64,000 bases of DNA from Campylobacter sp. W0018 (GTDB taxonomy: Bacteria; Campylobacterota; Campylobacteria; Campylobacterales; Campylobacteraceae): positions 1-64,000 of the forward strand of contig JACHTQ010000002.1 of NCBI GenBank assembly GCA_020135845.1, written 5' to 3'. Shown piece by piece: positions 45,458-54,019 of the stretch. Every line of letters begins with the position of its first letter. The first letter of the stretch is position 1. The position numbers were made by a program, and so were the translations under genes. A model generated the notes under the pieces. The model was not told the origin of the DNA. It did no database searches and worked only from the letters and a program-made list of their open reading frames with translations.

Positions 45458-48100
45458 TTGAAAACTTTAACAATTATAGATACTTTTGGCTTTTTTTTCA
45501 GACTTTTTTATGCTTTAAAAGGTTTTAAAAATTCCCAAGGACAAGCTAGTGGAATGATTAGTGGCTTTGCTAATTTCATTTATGGCTTAAACAATGAATA
45601 TCAAAGCGATTATATTATCTTTGCGCTAGATTCTAAAGGAAAAACTTTTAGAAGTGATATCGATCCAAATTATAAACAAAATAGAACTCCTCCGCCTCCT
45701 GAATTATTAGAACAAATTCCAATCTGTATTGACATGATAGAAAAAATGGGGTTTATGAATATTTCTTGCGAAGGATATGAAGCTGATGATATCATCGCTT
45801 CTGTGGTGAAAACTTTTAAAAATGAAGATGTTTTTATCCGTATCATCACTCAAGATAAGGATCTTTACCAGCTTATAAAAAATGGAAAAACAAGCATTTA
45901 TAGTCCTATTTCAAAAAATGAATACAACGAAGAAGCTTGTTTAGAAAAATATGGTGTCAAACCTTGTCAAATTAGAGATTTTTTAGCGCTTTGTGGTGAT
46001 ACTTCAGATAATATTCCAGGAGTTAAGGGTATAGGAGCTAAAGGAGCTAAAAAACTACTTGATGAATTTGAAAATATTGAAAATATATACGAAAATCTAA
46101 CATTGATCCGCAATGAAAGAACTCGTTCTTTGCTTTTAGAAGGAAAAGAGAATGCTTTTTTGAGTAAAAAACTCACTTCCTTATATGAAGATTTAAAATT
46201 TGAAAATTTACTTGAAAAAGCTATATTTCCTGAAGGTGAGCCTCTTTTAAATGTGCTTGAAATTTTAAAACATTATGAGCTTAATTCCTTGCTCAAAAAA
46301 TTACATAACAATTCTGAAAATAACGATAAAAAATTAGATTTTAAAGCCAATTTAATTTTAGATGAAGATAAACTTTTTGAAATTTTAAATTCGCTCGATC
46401 AAGAAAGCATTGTTGCCTTTGATACAGAAACTACAGGACTTGATACTAAAGAAGCTAAAATTGTAGGATTTAGCTTTTGCATTAGCGAAAATGAAGCTTT
46501 TTATGTGCCTTTAACACATAGCTATTTAGGAGTAAAAGAACAAATTTCACTTTCAAGTGCCAAAAAAGCAATAGAATTAATTTTTAGACATTTCGTAATA
46601 GGACACAATCTAAAATACGATTTTCAAATCATTCGAAACAATTTTGCTTTAAATCCTCCAAAAAATTACGCAGATACTATGATTTTAGCTTGGCTTTTTA
46701 ATCCATCTTTAAAAGTTAATATGGATGATTTAGCCCTTAGAATTTTTGATTATGAAACCTTGCATTTTGAAAATCTTGTAAAAAAAGGTGAAAATTTTGC
46801 AAATGTAGAACTTGAAAAAGCTTGCCAATATGCAGCCGAAGATGCTTACATTACCTTAAAATTTTATCTTTATTTTTTAAAAAATCTTGATCCTAGCTTA
46901 TTAGAAATTGCTAAAAATCATGAATTTAATTTTATAAAAATCATTATGATGATGGAAGAAAATGGAATTAAGCTTAATACTCAAGCGCTTGAAAGTTTAA
47001 TGAAAAAATTTAAAGGTGAAATTAAAAACTTAAGTGAAGAAATTTACACACTATGCCAGGATAAATTCAATCTTAATTCACCAAAACAAGTAGGTGATAT
47101 ACTCTTTGAAAAATTAAAACTTCCTAGCGGCAAAAAAACCAAAACAGGTTATTCTACAGATGAAAAAGTTTTAAATGAAATCATTGATCAACATCCAGTT
47201 GTAGCTAAAATTCTAGATTATAGAGAACTTGCAAAACTTTATTCTACCTATTGCGAACCTTTGATAAAACTAGCTTTAAAAGATAAAAATTCACGTATTT
47301 ATTCAAGTTTTTTACAAACTGGAACCGCTACAGGACGTCTTTCTTCAAAAGATCCAAATTTGCAAAATATCCCTGCGCATGGACAATATGCTAAAGATTA
47401 TAAATCATGTTTTATCGCTCAAGATGGTTTTAGTTTTATTAGTCTTGATTATTCTCAAATTGAACTTAGAATGCTCGCACATTTTAGCGAAGATGAAAAA
47501 CTCTTAAATGCTTTTGAAAACAATGAAGACATTCATGCTAAAACAGCTTTAATGATTTTTGGAGAAAACAACTACCAAACAAGAAGTGTCGCAAAAAGCA
47601 TTAATTTTGGTCTGATTTATGGAATGGGCTATAAAACCTTGAGCAAAAATTTAAAAATTGAAACCAATCTTGCAAAATCTTATATAGAAAAATATTTTGA
47701 AAATTTTACCAGTATTAAAAATTATTTTGAAAAAGTTAAAAAAGAAGCAAAACAGAATGGTTTTATTTCAACCTTGCTAGGGCGAAAACGTTATTTTGAT
47801 TTTGAAAATGCAAAACCTATGCAACTAGCTATGTATGAAAGAGAAAGTATTAATTCTATCTTACAAGGCTCTGCTGCAGATATCATAAAATTAGCCATGA
47901 TAGAAATTTCAAAAGATTTAGATGAAAATGAAAAACTCATTTTGCAAATTCATGATGAATTAATTTTTGAAGTTAGAGATGATTTATGTGCAAATTTTGT
48001 TAAAAAAGTTAGTGATATTATGGAAAATATAGTAAAATTAAAAGTAAAATTGCAAACAAGTTCCAGTATCGCTAAAAAATGGGGCGATTTAAGTAAATAA
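45458..48100 (+). CDS. polA: DNA polymerase I
   Basis: 880 residues with three domains. 5' nuclease (1-270: TLIIDTFG-like start, SCEGYEADDIIASVVKTF, RITQDKDLYQLI). 3'-5' exonuclease (about 300-480), which looks intact: FDTETTGLDTKEAKIVG, HNLKYDFQII and YAAEDAYITLKFY keep the metal acids. Polymerase (about 500-880): TATGRLSSKDPNLQNIP, DYSQIELRMLAHFS, SVAKSINFGLIYGMGYKTL and LQIHDELIFEVRDD. It acts in Okazaki fragment maturation and repair. The start is TTG in AGAGAAAGATTTTGAAAAC with only a weak ribosome site. motA follows after 9 bases. Confidence 0.97.
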   Translation: MKTLTIIDTFGFFFRLFYALKGFKNSQGQASGMISGFANFIYGLNNEYQSDYIIFALDSKGKTFRSDIDPNYKQNRTPPPPELLEQIPICIDMIEKMGFMNISCEGYEADDIIASVVKTFKNEDVFIRIITQDKDLYQLIKNGKTSIYSPISKNEYNEEACLEKYGVKPCQIRDFLALCGDTSDNIPGVKGIGAKGAKKLLDEFENIENIYENLTLIRNERTRSLLLEGKENAFLSKKLTSLYEDLKFENLLEKAIFPEGEPLLNVLEILKHYELNSLLKKLHNNSENNDKKLDFKANLILDEDKLFEILNSLDQESIVAFDTETTGLDTKEAKIVGFSFCISENEAFYVPLTHSYLGVKEQISLSSAKKAIELIFRHFVIGHNLKYDFQIIRNNFALNPPKNYADTMILAWLFNPSLKVNMDDLALRIFDYETLHFENLVKKGENFANVELEKACQYAAEDAYITLKFYLYFLKNLDPSLLEIAKNHEFNFIKIIMMMEENGIKLNTQALESLMKKFKGEIKNLSEEIYTLCQDKFNLNSPKQVGDILFEKLKLPSGKKTKTGYSTDEKVLNEIIDQHPVVAKILDYRELAKLYSTYCEPLIKLALKDKNSRIYSSFLQTGTATGRLSSKDPNLQNIPAHGQYAKDYKSCFIAQDGFSFISLDYSQIELRMLAHFSEDEKLLNAFENNEDIHAKTALMIFGENNYQTRSVAKSINFGLIYGMGYKTLSKNLKIETNLAKSYIEKYFENFTSIKNYFEKVKKEAKQNGFISTLLGRKRYFDFENAKPMQLAMYERESINSILQGSAADIIKLAMIEISKDLDENEKLILQIHDELIFEVRDDLCANFVKKVSDIMENIVKLKVKLQTSSSIAKKWGDLSK

Positions 48101-48109
48101 GGAGAAATA

Positions 48110-48886
48110 ATGGATCTTTCAACCATACTAGGGATGGTTCTTGCGGTAACTAGTATTTCTGTAGGGGATATATTAGAAGGGGGAAATCCTTTACATGTTA
48201 TTCACCTTTCTTCTTTTCTTATAGTGATGCCAACTGCTGCTTTTTGTGCAATGACTTCAACTCATAAAAAGATTGTTAAGGCAGCTTATAAGGAATTAAA
48301 AATTGTTTTTAAAGGTTCAGGAGTTAATTTACCAGAAAGAATAGCTCAATTGATTGAATTTGCGGTTATAGCACGTAGAGACGGGCTATTAGCCCTTGAA
48401 TCAAGAACTAATGAAATTGAAAATGAATTTTTAAGAAATGCTATGATGATGCTTGTTGATGGTAAAAGTTTTGAAGAAATTCATGAAAGCATGGAAATTC
48501 AAACTGAGCAATTAGAAGAACATTATAAAGAATGTGCTGAATACTGGATAGTCTTTGGGGAAACTTGTCCGACTATGGGGCTCGTCGGAGCAGTTTTTGG
48601 TTTAATTTTGGCTCTTAAACTTTTAGATAACCCTCAAGCAATGGCAGCAGGTATTTCTGGTGCATTTACAGCTACGGTTACTGGAATCTTTGGAGCATAT
48701 GCTCTATATACTCCATGGGGTAGAAAAATGAAAGCTAATGGCATGGATTTTGTTAAAGAACAAATTGTCATCACAGAAGCTGTTAAAGGCATAGCAGAAG
48801 GAGCAAATCCTAGAGATTTGGAAGCTAAGCTCTTTAATTTCTTAAGCCATGATGATGTTAGAATCTCACAATTTGACAAAGGTTAA
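48110..48886 (+). CDS. motA: Flagellar stator protein MotA
   Basis: 258 residues. MotA/TolQ/ExbB proton channel: four membrane helices, the cytoplasmic loop with charged torque residues (AVIARRDGLLALESRTNEIENEF), and the conserved Pro helices GETCPTMGLVGAVFGLILALKLLDNP and GISGAFTATVTGIFGAYALYTPW (cited in pieces). With MotB it converts proton flow to rotation. Strong site AAGGAG upstream. It lies 9 bases after polA, which is an unusual fellow passenger, and 3 bases before motB. Confidence 0.96.
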   Translation: MDLSTILGMVLAVTSISVGDILEGGNPLHVIHLSSFLIVMPTAAFCAMTSTHKKIVKAAYKELKIVFKGSGVNLPERIAQLIEFAVIARRDGLLALESRTNEIENEFLRNAMMMLVDGKSFEEIHESMEIQTEQLEEHYKECAEYWIVFGETCPTMGLVGAVFGLILALKLLDNPQAMAAGISGAFTATVTGIFGAYALYTPWGRKMKANGMDFVKEQIVITEAVKGIAEGANPRDLEAKLFNFLSHDDVRISQFDKG

Positions 48887-48889
48887 AAA

Positions 48890-49621
48890 ATGGCTAAAAA
48901 AGTAAAATGTCCAGAATGTCCAGCTGGTGAAAAATGGGCTGTTCCTTATGCAGATTTTTTATCTTTACTTTTAGCACTTTTTATTGCTCTTTGGGCTATT
49001 TCAAAATCTAACCCAGCCAAAGTAGAAGCCTTAAAAACCGAATTTGTAAAAATTTTTGATTATACTGCAACTCAAACCTTACAACAAGAAAACCAAGATA
49101 CTCATAAATTTAAAGGTTCTCAGGAAGAAAAAGACGATGAATTAAATAAATTAAAAAAAATGACTCTTAATCAACAAGAAGTCATTAAAAAACTTCAAGC
49201 CGCACTTGATCAATCCGACAATCAAGAAATACTGAATCTTCCATCCAAGGTTGAATTTGAAAAAGATAGCTCTGAAATTGTGTCTGCTGACATTCAAGAT
49301 TATTTAAAACGCATAGCGCAACTGATTTCATATCTACCACCTCAAGTAAAAATTGAAATCAGAGGATATACAGATAATAGCGATTCCTCTATTAAAAGCT
49401 ATGAATTAGGATATGCTAGAGCCCAAAGCGTTCTAGAATATCTTATGAAAGGTGGAATTAATACTAAAAATATTACCTTAAAAAGCTATGGACTTAACGA
49501 TCCTTTAAATGGAAATCCTCAAGCCCTAGAAAATAATAGAGTGGAAATTTATTTTAAAGTCGATACGCAAGATAAAGATGCTAAACAATCTGTATTAGAT
49601 CTTATAGAAAAGAGTAAATAA
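48890..49621 (+). CDS. motB: Flagellar stator protein MotB
   Basis: 243 residues. Cytoplasmic N-terminus KKVKCPECPAGEKW, one membrane helix with the proton-carrying Asp in VPYADFLSLLLALFIALWAI. A plug/linker region then carries an OmpA-like peptidoglycan-binding domain (about 120-235: VKIEIRGYTDNSDSS, YELGYARAQSVLEYL, NNRVEIYFKV). It anchors the stator to the cell wall. The CPECPAGE pair of Cys is retained. Three bases follow motA; it converges on flhB. Confidence 0.96.
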   Translation: MAKKVKCPECPAGEKWAVPYADFLSLLLALFIALWAISKSNPAKVEALKTEFVKIFDYTATQTLQQENQDTHKFKGSQEEKDDELNKLKKMTLNQQEVIKKLQAALDQSDNQEILNLPSKVEFEKDSSEIVSADIQDYLKRIAQLISYLPPQVKIEIRGYTDNSDSSIKSYELGYARAQSVLEYLMKGGINTKNITLKSYGLNDPLNGNPQALENNRVEIYFKVDTQDKDAKQSVLDLIEKSK

Positions 49622-49633
49622 TTTTTACTCTTT
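49609..49633. terminator. Hairpin between convergent motB and flhB
   Basis: AAAGAGTAAA (49609-49618) and TTTACTCTTT (49624-49633), a 10-bp stem with a 5-base loop. It takes in the end of the motB coding sequence and the flhB stop codon. A U-run is weak on both sides, so it may be only a partial terminator. Confidence 0.5.
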
Positions 49634-50723
49634 AGCTATTGTTTTTCTTAACTTGCCCTGCTAAACGCCCTTTATTATTAGTATTATAAACAAAGCCTAG
49701 CACCTCTGCAACTGCTTTAAATAATTCCCTAGGAATTAAATCATCAACATCGCAAACCTTATAAAGCTCTCTTGCCAAAGGAGGGTTTTCATAAACCACC
49801 ACATTATTATCATAAGCAACTTGTTTAATACGTAAAGCAAGAAAATCTACTCCTTTTGCAACCACGCGAGGTGCTTGCTCTTTTGTAGTATCATAACGTA
49901 TCGCGACTGCATAATGCGTAGGGTTTGTAATCACCACATCAGCACCAGCAACATCTTGCACCATACGACGCCTTGCAGCTTCCATTTGCAAACGTCTAAT
50001 TCTACCTTTAACTTGTGGATCTCCTTCCATTTGCTTATATTCATCTTTTATTTCTTGTTTACTCATTCGCAAACTTTTAAAATATTGAAATCGCACTAAA
50101 AAAACATCTAAAACAGCAATCACTAAAAAAGCAATGATTACAATAGAAGCCAAAATAATTACCTTATCTCTAAGCCAATTAAGCTGCCCGACTAAATTAT
50201 AGCGTTCAAGAAGAGGTAATTCATTCATAAATTTCAAAAGAACAACAAAAGCTATACTAAAAACCACTCCTACTTTTAAAAGAATTTTAAAAGTATCTAG
50301 AATCTTTTTTAAAGAAATTAAATTTTTAATTCCTTTTAAAGGATTGATTTTCCCTAAATTTGGCATAATAGGTTTGGTAGTAAAAATAAAACCAAACTGC
50401 ATAATATTTCCCAAAATTCCGGCCACCATAATACTTAAAACTATTGGTGCAAGCATAATTAAAACTTCCAAAATACTTTTAATCATAATACCTTCAACTA
50501 TACGCAAATCTAATTCCGCACCAATAAAACTTTGATAATATCTATATAAATTTGTAATTCTTTGACCCATAAAGCCCATAGTAAATAAAGTAACAGCTAA
50601 GCCTATTATTAAGGTTACTATCGCTGCAGCATCTTGGGATTTTGGAACATTACCTTCATTGCGGGCATCTTCTATTTTTTTGGACGTGGGTTCTTCGGTT
50701 TTTTCTTGATCTTCACCTGGCAT
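49632..50723 (-). CDS. flhB: Flagellar export switch protein FlhB
   Basis: 363 residues from ATG at 50723 (MPGEDQEKTEEPTSKKIEDA), which follows AGGAT by 6 bases; the open frame runs to a TTG at 50729. Four membrane helices (about 30-210), then a cytoplasmic domain with the autocleavage motif TNPTHYAVAIRYD and ENPPLARELYKVCDV. FlhB controls the switch from rod/hook to filament substrates. Its gene converges on motB, and ahpC lies upstream in the same direction. Confidence 0.96.
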   Translation of the reverse strand: MPGEDQEKTEEPTSKKIEDARNEGNVPKSQDAAAIVTLIIGLAVTLFTMGFMGQRITNLYRYYQSFIGAELDLRIVEGIMIKSILEVLIMLAPIVLSIMVAGILGNIMQFGFIFTTKPIMPNLGKINPLKGIKNLISLKKILDTFKILLKVGVVFSIAFVVLLKFMNELPLLERYNLVGQLNWLRDKVIILASIVIIAFLVIAVLDVFLVRFQYFKSLRMSKQEIKDEYKQMEGDPQVKGRIRRLQMEAARRRMVQDVAGADVVITNPTHYAVAIRYDTTKEQAPRVVAKGVDFLALRIKQVAYDNNVVVYENPPLARELYKVCDVDDLIPRELFKAVAEVLGFVYNTNNKGRLAGQVKKNNS

Positions 50724-50798
50724 TAGCAATCCTGATTAATAATGATAAGAAAATTATATAATGAAAAAAGATGAAATTCAATAAATTTAAGAAGTTTT

Positions 50799-50833
50799 AA
50801 AGAGGAATGCCTCTTTAAAGAGGCATTTTTTTA
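50799..50833. terminator. Three-arm repeat downstream of ahpC
   Basis: AAAGAGG (50799-50805), CCTCTTT (50810-50816) and AAAGAGG (50817-50823) lie in a row, allowing two exclusive stems. The outer form AATGCCTCTTTAAAGAGGCATT (50806-50827) is a perfect 22-bp palindrome and has TTTTTT behind it on the plus strand only. As the ahpC transcript reads the minus strand, termination of ahpC here is probable from position but not by the U-run. Confidence 0.55.
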
Positions 50834-50835
50834 AT

Positions 50836-51432
50836 TTATAGTTTGCTTTCGTTTTTGTTAAGATATTCAGCAACACCTTTAGGATCAGCTTTCATACCTT
50901 CATCACCTTTATTCCAACCTGCAGGGCAAACCTCACCGTGTTCGTTTGTGAAAAGCATAGTATCAACCATTCTAATCATTTCATCGATATTTCTACCCAA
51001 TGGTAAATCATTAATAACTGCATGACGAACTGTTCCATCAGCATCTAATAAGAAAGAACCTCTAAGTGCTACTGCTTCAGCATAGAGAACATCAAAATTT
51101 CTAGCAATTTGTTTTGTTAAATCAGCTACAAGTGGAAATTTAACTTGGCCGATACCACCTTGATTAACTGGAGTGTTTTTCCAAGCAAAATGTGAAAACT
51201 CATTATCTCCTGAAATTCCGATTACCTCGATACCACGGTCTTTAAATTCTTGATATCTTTTATCAAAAGCGATAATTTCCGAAGGACACACAAAAGTAAA
51301 ATCTTTTGGATAGAAAAATACCACAGCACCTTTTGGTCCTATATTTTTATAAAGATTAAAATCTTGAACTATTTCATTATTTCCTAGTACTGCAGGCGCA
51401 GTAAAATCTAAAGCTTTTTTTGTAACGATCAT
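50836..51432 (-). CDS. ahpC: Alkyl hydroperoxide reductase AhpC (2-Cys peroxiredoxin)
   Basis: 198 residues. Peroxidatic Cys49 in YPKDFTFVCPSEI, resolving Cys in GEVCPAGWNKGDEGMK near residue 170. Other features are GISGDNEFSHFAWKN and VALRGSFLLD. It reduces peroxides; there is no ahpF neighbour, so a thioredoxin-type donor is expected, as in C. jejuni. AGGAG lies 8 bases before the ATG. Promoter and a Fur/PerR-like box precede it (51450-51481). fdxA is divergent, the arrangement known from C. jejuni, where ahpC is iron-repressed. Confidence 0.97.
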   Translation of the reverse strand: MIVTKKALDFTAPAVLGNNEIVQDFNLYKNIGPKGAVVFFYPKDFTFVCPSEIIAFDKRYQEFKDRGIEVIGISGDNEFSHFAWKNTPVNQGGIGQVKFPLVADLTKQIARNFDVLYAEAVALRGSFLLDADGTVRHAVINDLPLGRNIDEMIRMVDTMLFTNEHGEVCPAGWNKGDEGMKADPKGVAEYLNKNESKL

Positions 51433-51449
51433 AATTATTTTCTCCTAAA

Positions 51450-51481
51450 TAATAAATTTTATTAGTAACAAAATTATATCA
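51450..51481 (-). promoter_or_regulatory. ahpC promoter with PerR/Fur-type 7-1-7 operator
   Basis: On the minus strand an extended -10 (TG-A-TATAAT, 51473-51481) is followed directly by the perfect 7-1-7 inverted repeat TAATAAATTTTATTA (51450-51464). This would cover the transcription start and early message. The geometry is that of Fur-family sites. PerR represses ahpC in C. jejuni, and perR itself is in this window. Operator status is inference. Confidence 0.6.
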
Positions 51482-51567
51482 TTTAAATCTTTAAAAATTT
51501 TTAAAATTAAGATAGTTACTATATTTTATTAAATTTTACTTTTTGATATATGAATTTTTGAAATATT

Positions 51568-51612
51568 ATTATCAAAATTTTAGTTTTTTGATTATCAAAA
51601 TTTTAGTTTTTT
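51568..51612. repeat. 23-bp-period tandem repeat upstream of fdxA
   Basis: Two identical 22-base units, each ATTATCAAAATTTTAG followed by TTTTTT, lie at 51568-51589 and 51591-51612 with one G between. The period of 23 bases is close to two helical turns. They cover about -30 to -70 relative to the predicted fdxA start, where an activator would bind. Not explained by coding. Confidence 0.8.
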
Positions 51613-51623
51613 TAAGAATAGTA

Positions 51624-51632
51624 TGATACAAT
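51624..51632 (+). promoter_or_regulatory. Extended -10 promoter of fdxA
   Basis: TGATACAAT (TG-n-TACAAT) lies 33 bases before the fdxA ATG, just after the tandem repeat. Predicted start near 51639. AAAAGGAAAAAAG forms the ribosome site. Confidence 0.55.
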
Positions 51633-51665
51633 TTTTTTTCAAATCTCAAATGAAAAGGAAAAAAG

Positions 51666-51950
51666 ATGGCTGTAAAAATTACAGATATTTGTATTGCTTG
51701 TGGTTCTTGTATTGATGAGTGTCCTGTTAGTGCTATCGTTGATGACGCTAGCAACCCAGAAGGAGAGGATAGATATTATGTTTATGCAGATAAATGCGTT
51801 GAGTGTGTAGGTCACAATGATCAACCAGCCTGTGCAAGCGCTTGCCCAACTGATGGATGTATAGTATGGAGTGAAGTTGCTTCAGGACAACCAAGTCGCG
51901 ATAATATCGGTGCAGATATGAGAAATGGTGATACTCCTGTTTTTGCTTAA
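51666..51950 (+). CDS. fdxA: Ferredoxin FdxA, two 4Fe-4S clusters
   Basis: 94 residues. Cluster ligands CIACGSCIDECPVSAI (first) and CVECVGHNDQPACASACPTDGCIVW (second, with the long insert between Cys pairs, cited as CVECVGHNDQPACASACP). It belongs to the same class as the ferredoxin at 35215. In C. jejuni fdxA is induced by iron and supports aerotolerance. Divergent from ahpC (233-base gap). Its own terminator follows, so it is monocistronic. Confidence 0.96.
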   Translation: MAVKITDICIACGSCIDECPVSAIVDDASNPEGEDRYYVYADKCVECVGHNDQPACASACPTDGCIVWSEVASGQPSRDNIGADMRNGDTPVFA

Positions 51951-51955
51951 TCTAT

Positions 51956-51998
51956 AAAAAAGCTAGTTTTACTAGCTTTTCTTTAATTTTTTTTAAAA
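51956..51998 (+). terminator. Terminator of fdxA
   Basis: AAAAGCTAGT (51958-51967) and ACTAGCTTTT (51971-51980), a 10-bp stem with TTT loop, followed by CTTTAATTTTTTTT. A clear intrinsic terminator. Confidence 0.85.
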
Positions 51999-52007
51999 AA
52001 AATCCAG

Positions 52008-52013
52008 TATAAT
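52008..52013 (+). promoter_or_regulatory. -10 element upstream of ndk
   Basis: TATAAT in CCAGTATAATTTC, 73 bases before the ndk ATG and just past the fdxA terminator. It would give a leader of about 65 bases. This promoter may drive ndk, the YceD-like gene, rpmF, plsX and fabH. Confidence 0.5.
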
Positions 52014-52085
52014 TTCAACTTTGCTTAACATAACAAAAAAACAAATCTTATTATTTCGGTATTATTTTTTAGGAGTAAGTTTATT

Positions 52086-52499
52086 ATGGAAAGAACTTTA
52101 TCAATTATTAAACCAGATGCTGTTAAAAAGAATCTGATTGGTAAAATTTTAGATCGTTTTGAAAGCAATGGGCTTAAAATAATTGCATTAAAAAAAATTC
52201 AACTTACAAGCGAACAAGCAGAAAATTTTTATGCTATTCATAAAGAAAGACCTTTTTTTAAAGATTTAGTGAATTTTATGATCAGCGGCCCTGTTGTTAT
52301 TTCTGTATTAGAAGGTGAAAATGCTGTCTTAAAAAACAGAGAATTAATGGGAGCAACTAATCCAAAAGAAGCTAAATCAGGTACCATTAGAGCAGATTTT
52401 GCAGAAAGTATCGATGCAAACGCTGTTCATGGAAGTGATAGCTTAGAAAATGCGAAAAACGAAATTGAGTTTTTCTTTAAATCAAACGAAATTTGCTAA
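52086..52499 (+). CDS. ndk: Nucleoside diphosphate kinase
   Basis: 137 residues, starting [20 protein letters not shown], with the active-site His in [19 protein letters not shown] and phosphate-site Arg in GTIRADFA. Balances NTP pools through a phospho-His intermediate. Its stop is followed without a gap by the YceD-like gene (ATG at 52500), so they are co-translated. Confidence 0.97.
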   Translation: MERTLSIIKPDAVKKNLIGKILDRFESNGLKIIALKKIQLTSEQAENFYAIHKERPFFKDLVNFMISGPVVISVLEGENAVLKNRELMGATNPKEAKSGTIRADFAESIDANAVHGSDSLENAKNEIEFFFKSNEIC

Positions 52500-52859
52500 A
52501 TGAAAATTGGTTTTTCAAAGATTAATAATACAAACTATCCTTTTAAACTTAATCTTGAAAATATAATTTTTGAAGGAAATTTAGCAAAAATAAATACAAA
52601 ACTTGTTAAAATAGATGCAATAATGCAAGGTTTTGTTTATAGACCTTGTGATAGCTGTGGTGAAGAATTGGAACTTTGCGTTCATGAAAATCTAGAGCTT
52701 TTTGCAAGCGATGGTATTTTTAAAGATGAAAATAATGAATTAAGTAATACTATAGAATTTTTCGATGGACAAATAGATCTTATAGAAGTTGCAATTAGTG
52801 AGCTCGAGGCTTATTTGAGTGATTATTTTTATTGCAATCACTGTAAAAATAAAAATTAA
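52500..52859 (+). CDS. YceD/DUF177 family protein upstream of rpmF
   Basis: 119 residues. The central beta segment with GFVYRPCDSCGEELELCVHE and a late FYCNHCKNKN make two CxxC pairs that could bind zinc. DUF177 (YceD) genes nearly always precede rpmF and are implicated in 23S rRNA handling or ribosome assembly, though the mechanism is unsettled. The N-terminal half is poorly conserved. It starts directly at the ndk stop; rpmF follows after 21 bases. Confidence 0.82.
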   Translation: MKIGFSKINNTNYPFKLNLENIIFEGNLAKINTKLVKIDAIMQGFVYRPCDSCGEELELCVHENLELFASDGIFKDENNELSNTIEFFDGQIDLIEVAISELEAYLSDYFYCNHCKNKN

Positions 52860-52880
52860 TTAAATTAAAAAGGAGATAAA

Positions 52881-53027
52881 ATGGCAGTACCTAAGAGAAG
52901 AGTAAGTAAAACTCGTGCAGCAAAGAGAAGAACTCACTATAAAGTTAGCCTTCCTATGCCTATAAAAGATAAAGATGGCAGCTATAAAATGCCACATCGT
53001 GCAAACCCAAATACTAAGGAATATTAA
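52881..53027 (+). CDS. rpmF: 50S ribosomal protein L32
   Basis: 48 residues, [19 protein letters not shown] then [14 protein letters not shown] and a C-terminal RANPNTKEY. Typical L32 N-terminus. There is no CxxC zinc pair, so this is the zinc-free (C-minus) form, as usual for Campylobacter. Excellent ribosome site AAGGAGA 6 bases upstream. plsX follows in 5 bases, the standard rpmF-plsX-fabH order. Confidence 0.97.
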   Translation: MAVPKRRVSKTRAAKRRTHYKVSLPMPIKDKDGSYKMPHRANPNTKEY

Positions 53028-53032
53028 AATCA

Positions 53033-54019
53033 ATGATAAGCATTGCTATTGATGCAATGGGGGGAGATTTTGGAGAAAAGCCTATTATAGAAGGCGTTAT
53101 TGAAGCATTAAAGGAAAAACCTTTTAATGCTATACTTGTAGGTAATTCTAAAATTTTAAAACCCCTAATTCCAAAAGATTTTGAACAATATGTCCAATAC
53201 GAAGAGGCTCATGAAGTTTTTTCTATGGATGAAAATGCAACTGATGCTTTAAAACGCAAAAATACTACAATTTATAAAGCTATAGAATTAGTCAAAAATG
53301 GTAAAGCTAAAGCTATTGTTTCAGCTGGTCACAGTGGAGCAAGCATGTCTTTAGCCACTTTAAGGCTTGGAAGATTAAAAGGAATTTTAAGACCTGCAAT
53401 CGCTACTTTAATGCCGAATGTAGTCAGCAAAACTCTTTTTTTAGATGTTGGTGCAAATACAGACTGTAAAGCAGAACATTTATTTCAATTTGCCGTTATG
53501 GGAGATATCTACGCTAAAGAATTGATGGAAATTTCCAAACCTCGCTTAGCATTACTATCCAACGGGGAAGAAGAATGTAAAGGAAATGAACTAACTAAAG
53601 AAGCACATCAAATGATGAAAAAAATTCCAAATTTTATTGGAAATGCTGAAGGTAGAGATATTTTCAATGGAGAAATTGATATTTTAATTTGTGATGGTTT
53701 TAATGGCAATGTGATCTTAAAAGCATGCGAAGGTGTAGCAACCGCTATTTTTCAAATTTTAAAAAGAGAAGTTCGACAATCAATTTTTGCAAAAATAGGT
53801 GCTTTAATGATGAAACCTTGTTTTAAAAAACTTAAAAAACATATCGATTGGCAAGAATATGGAGGAGCACCTTTATTAGGGGTTAATGGTTGTGTGATCA
53901 TCAGTCATGGAAAAAGTGATGCTAGAGCAATTAAAAATGCTATTTTTCAAGCCATTAATTTTGAAAAATCCAATATTAACACTTTGATAGAAAATGAATT
54001 AAAGAAATACAATGTCTAA
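53033..54019 (+). CDS. plsX: Phosphate acyltransferase PlsX
   Basis: 328 residues. Starts [20 protein letters not shown], with [31 protein letters not shown] and [19 protein letters not shown]. Makes acyl-phosphate from acyl-ACP for PlsY (elsewhere in this window). The G6 run near the start is part of the conserved MGGDFG motif. It overlaps fabH by 8 bases. Confidence 0.96.
   Translation: MISIAIDAMGGDFGEKPIIEGVIEALKEKPFNAILVGNSKILKPLIPKDFEQYVQYEEAHEVFSMDENATDALKRKNTTIYKAIELVKNGKAKAIVSAGHSGASMSLATLRLGRLKGILRPAIATLMPNVVSKTLFLDVGANTDCKAEHLFQFAVMGDIYAKELMEISKPRLALLSNGEEECKGNELTKEAHQMMKKIPNFIGNAEGRDIFNGEIDILICDGFNGNVILKACEGVATAIFQILKREVRQSIFAKIGALMMKPCFKKLKKHIDWQEYGGAPLLGVNGCVIISHGKSDARAIKNAIFQAINFEKSNINTLIENELKKYNV

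Noticed and set aside
46430..46870. Possible loss of proofreading in DNA polymerase I, as in some related bacteria
   Set aside because: The metal-binding acids of all three exonuclease motifs (FDTETTG, HNLKYDF, YAAEDAY) are present.
49875..50099. Plus-strand open frames inside flhB, and similar antisense frames inside serS, der, polA, uvrA and dxs
   Set aside because: They lie wholly within well-conserved genes, have no ribosome site and show no recognisable protein.
51572..51824. Minus-strand open frames covering the fdxA start and its upstream repeat
   Set aside because: Antisense to a conserved ferredoxin; the composition follows the ferredoxin codons and the tandem repeat.
53051..53066. 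Six-G run near the start of plsX as a possible phase-variable tract
   Set aside because: Campylobacter contingency tracts are usually eight or more G. This run encodes the invariant MGGDFG motif and is in frame.
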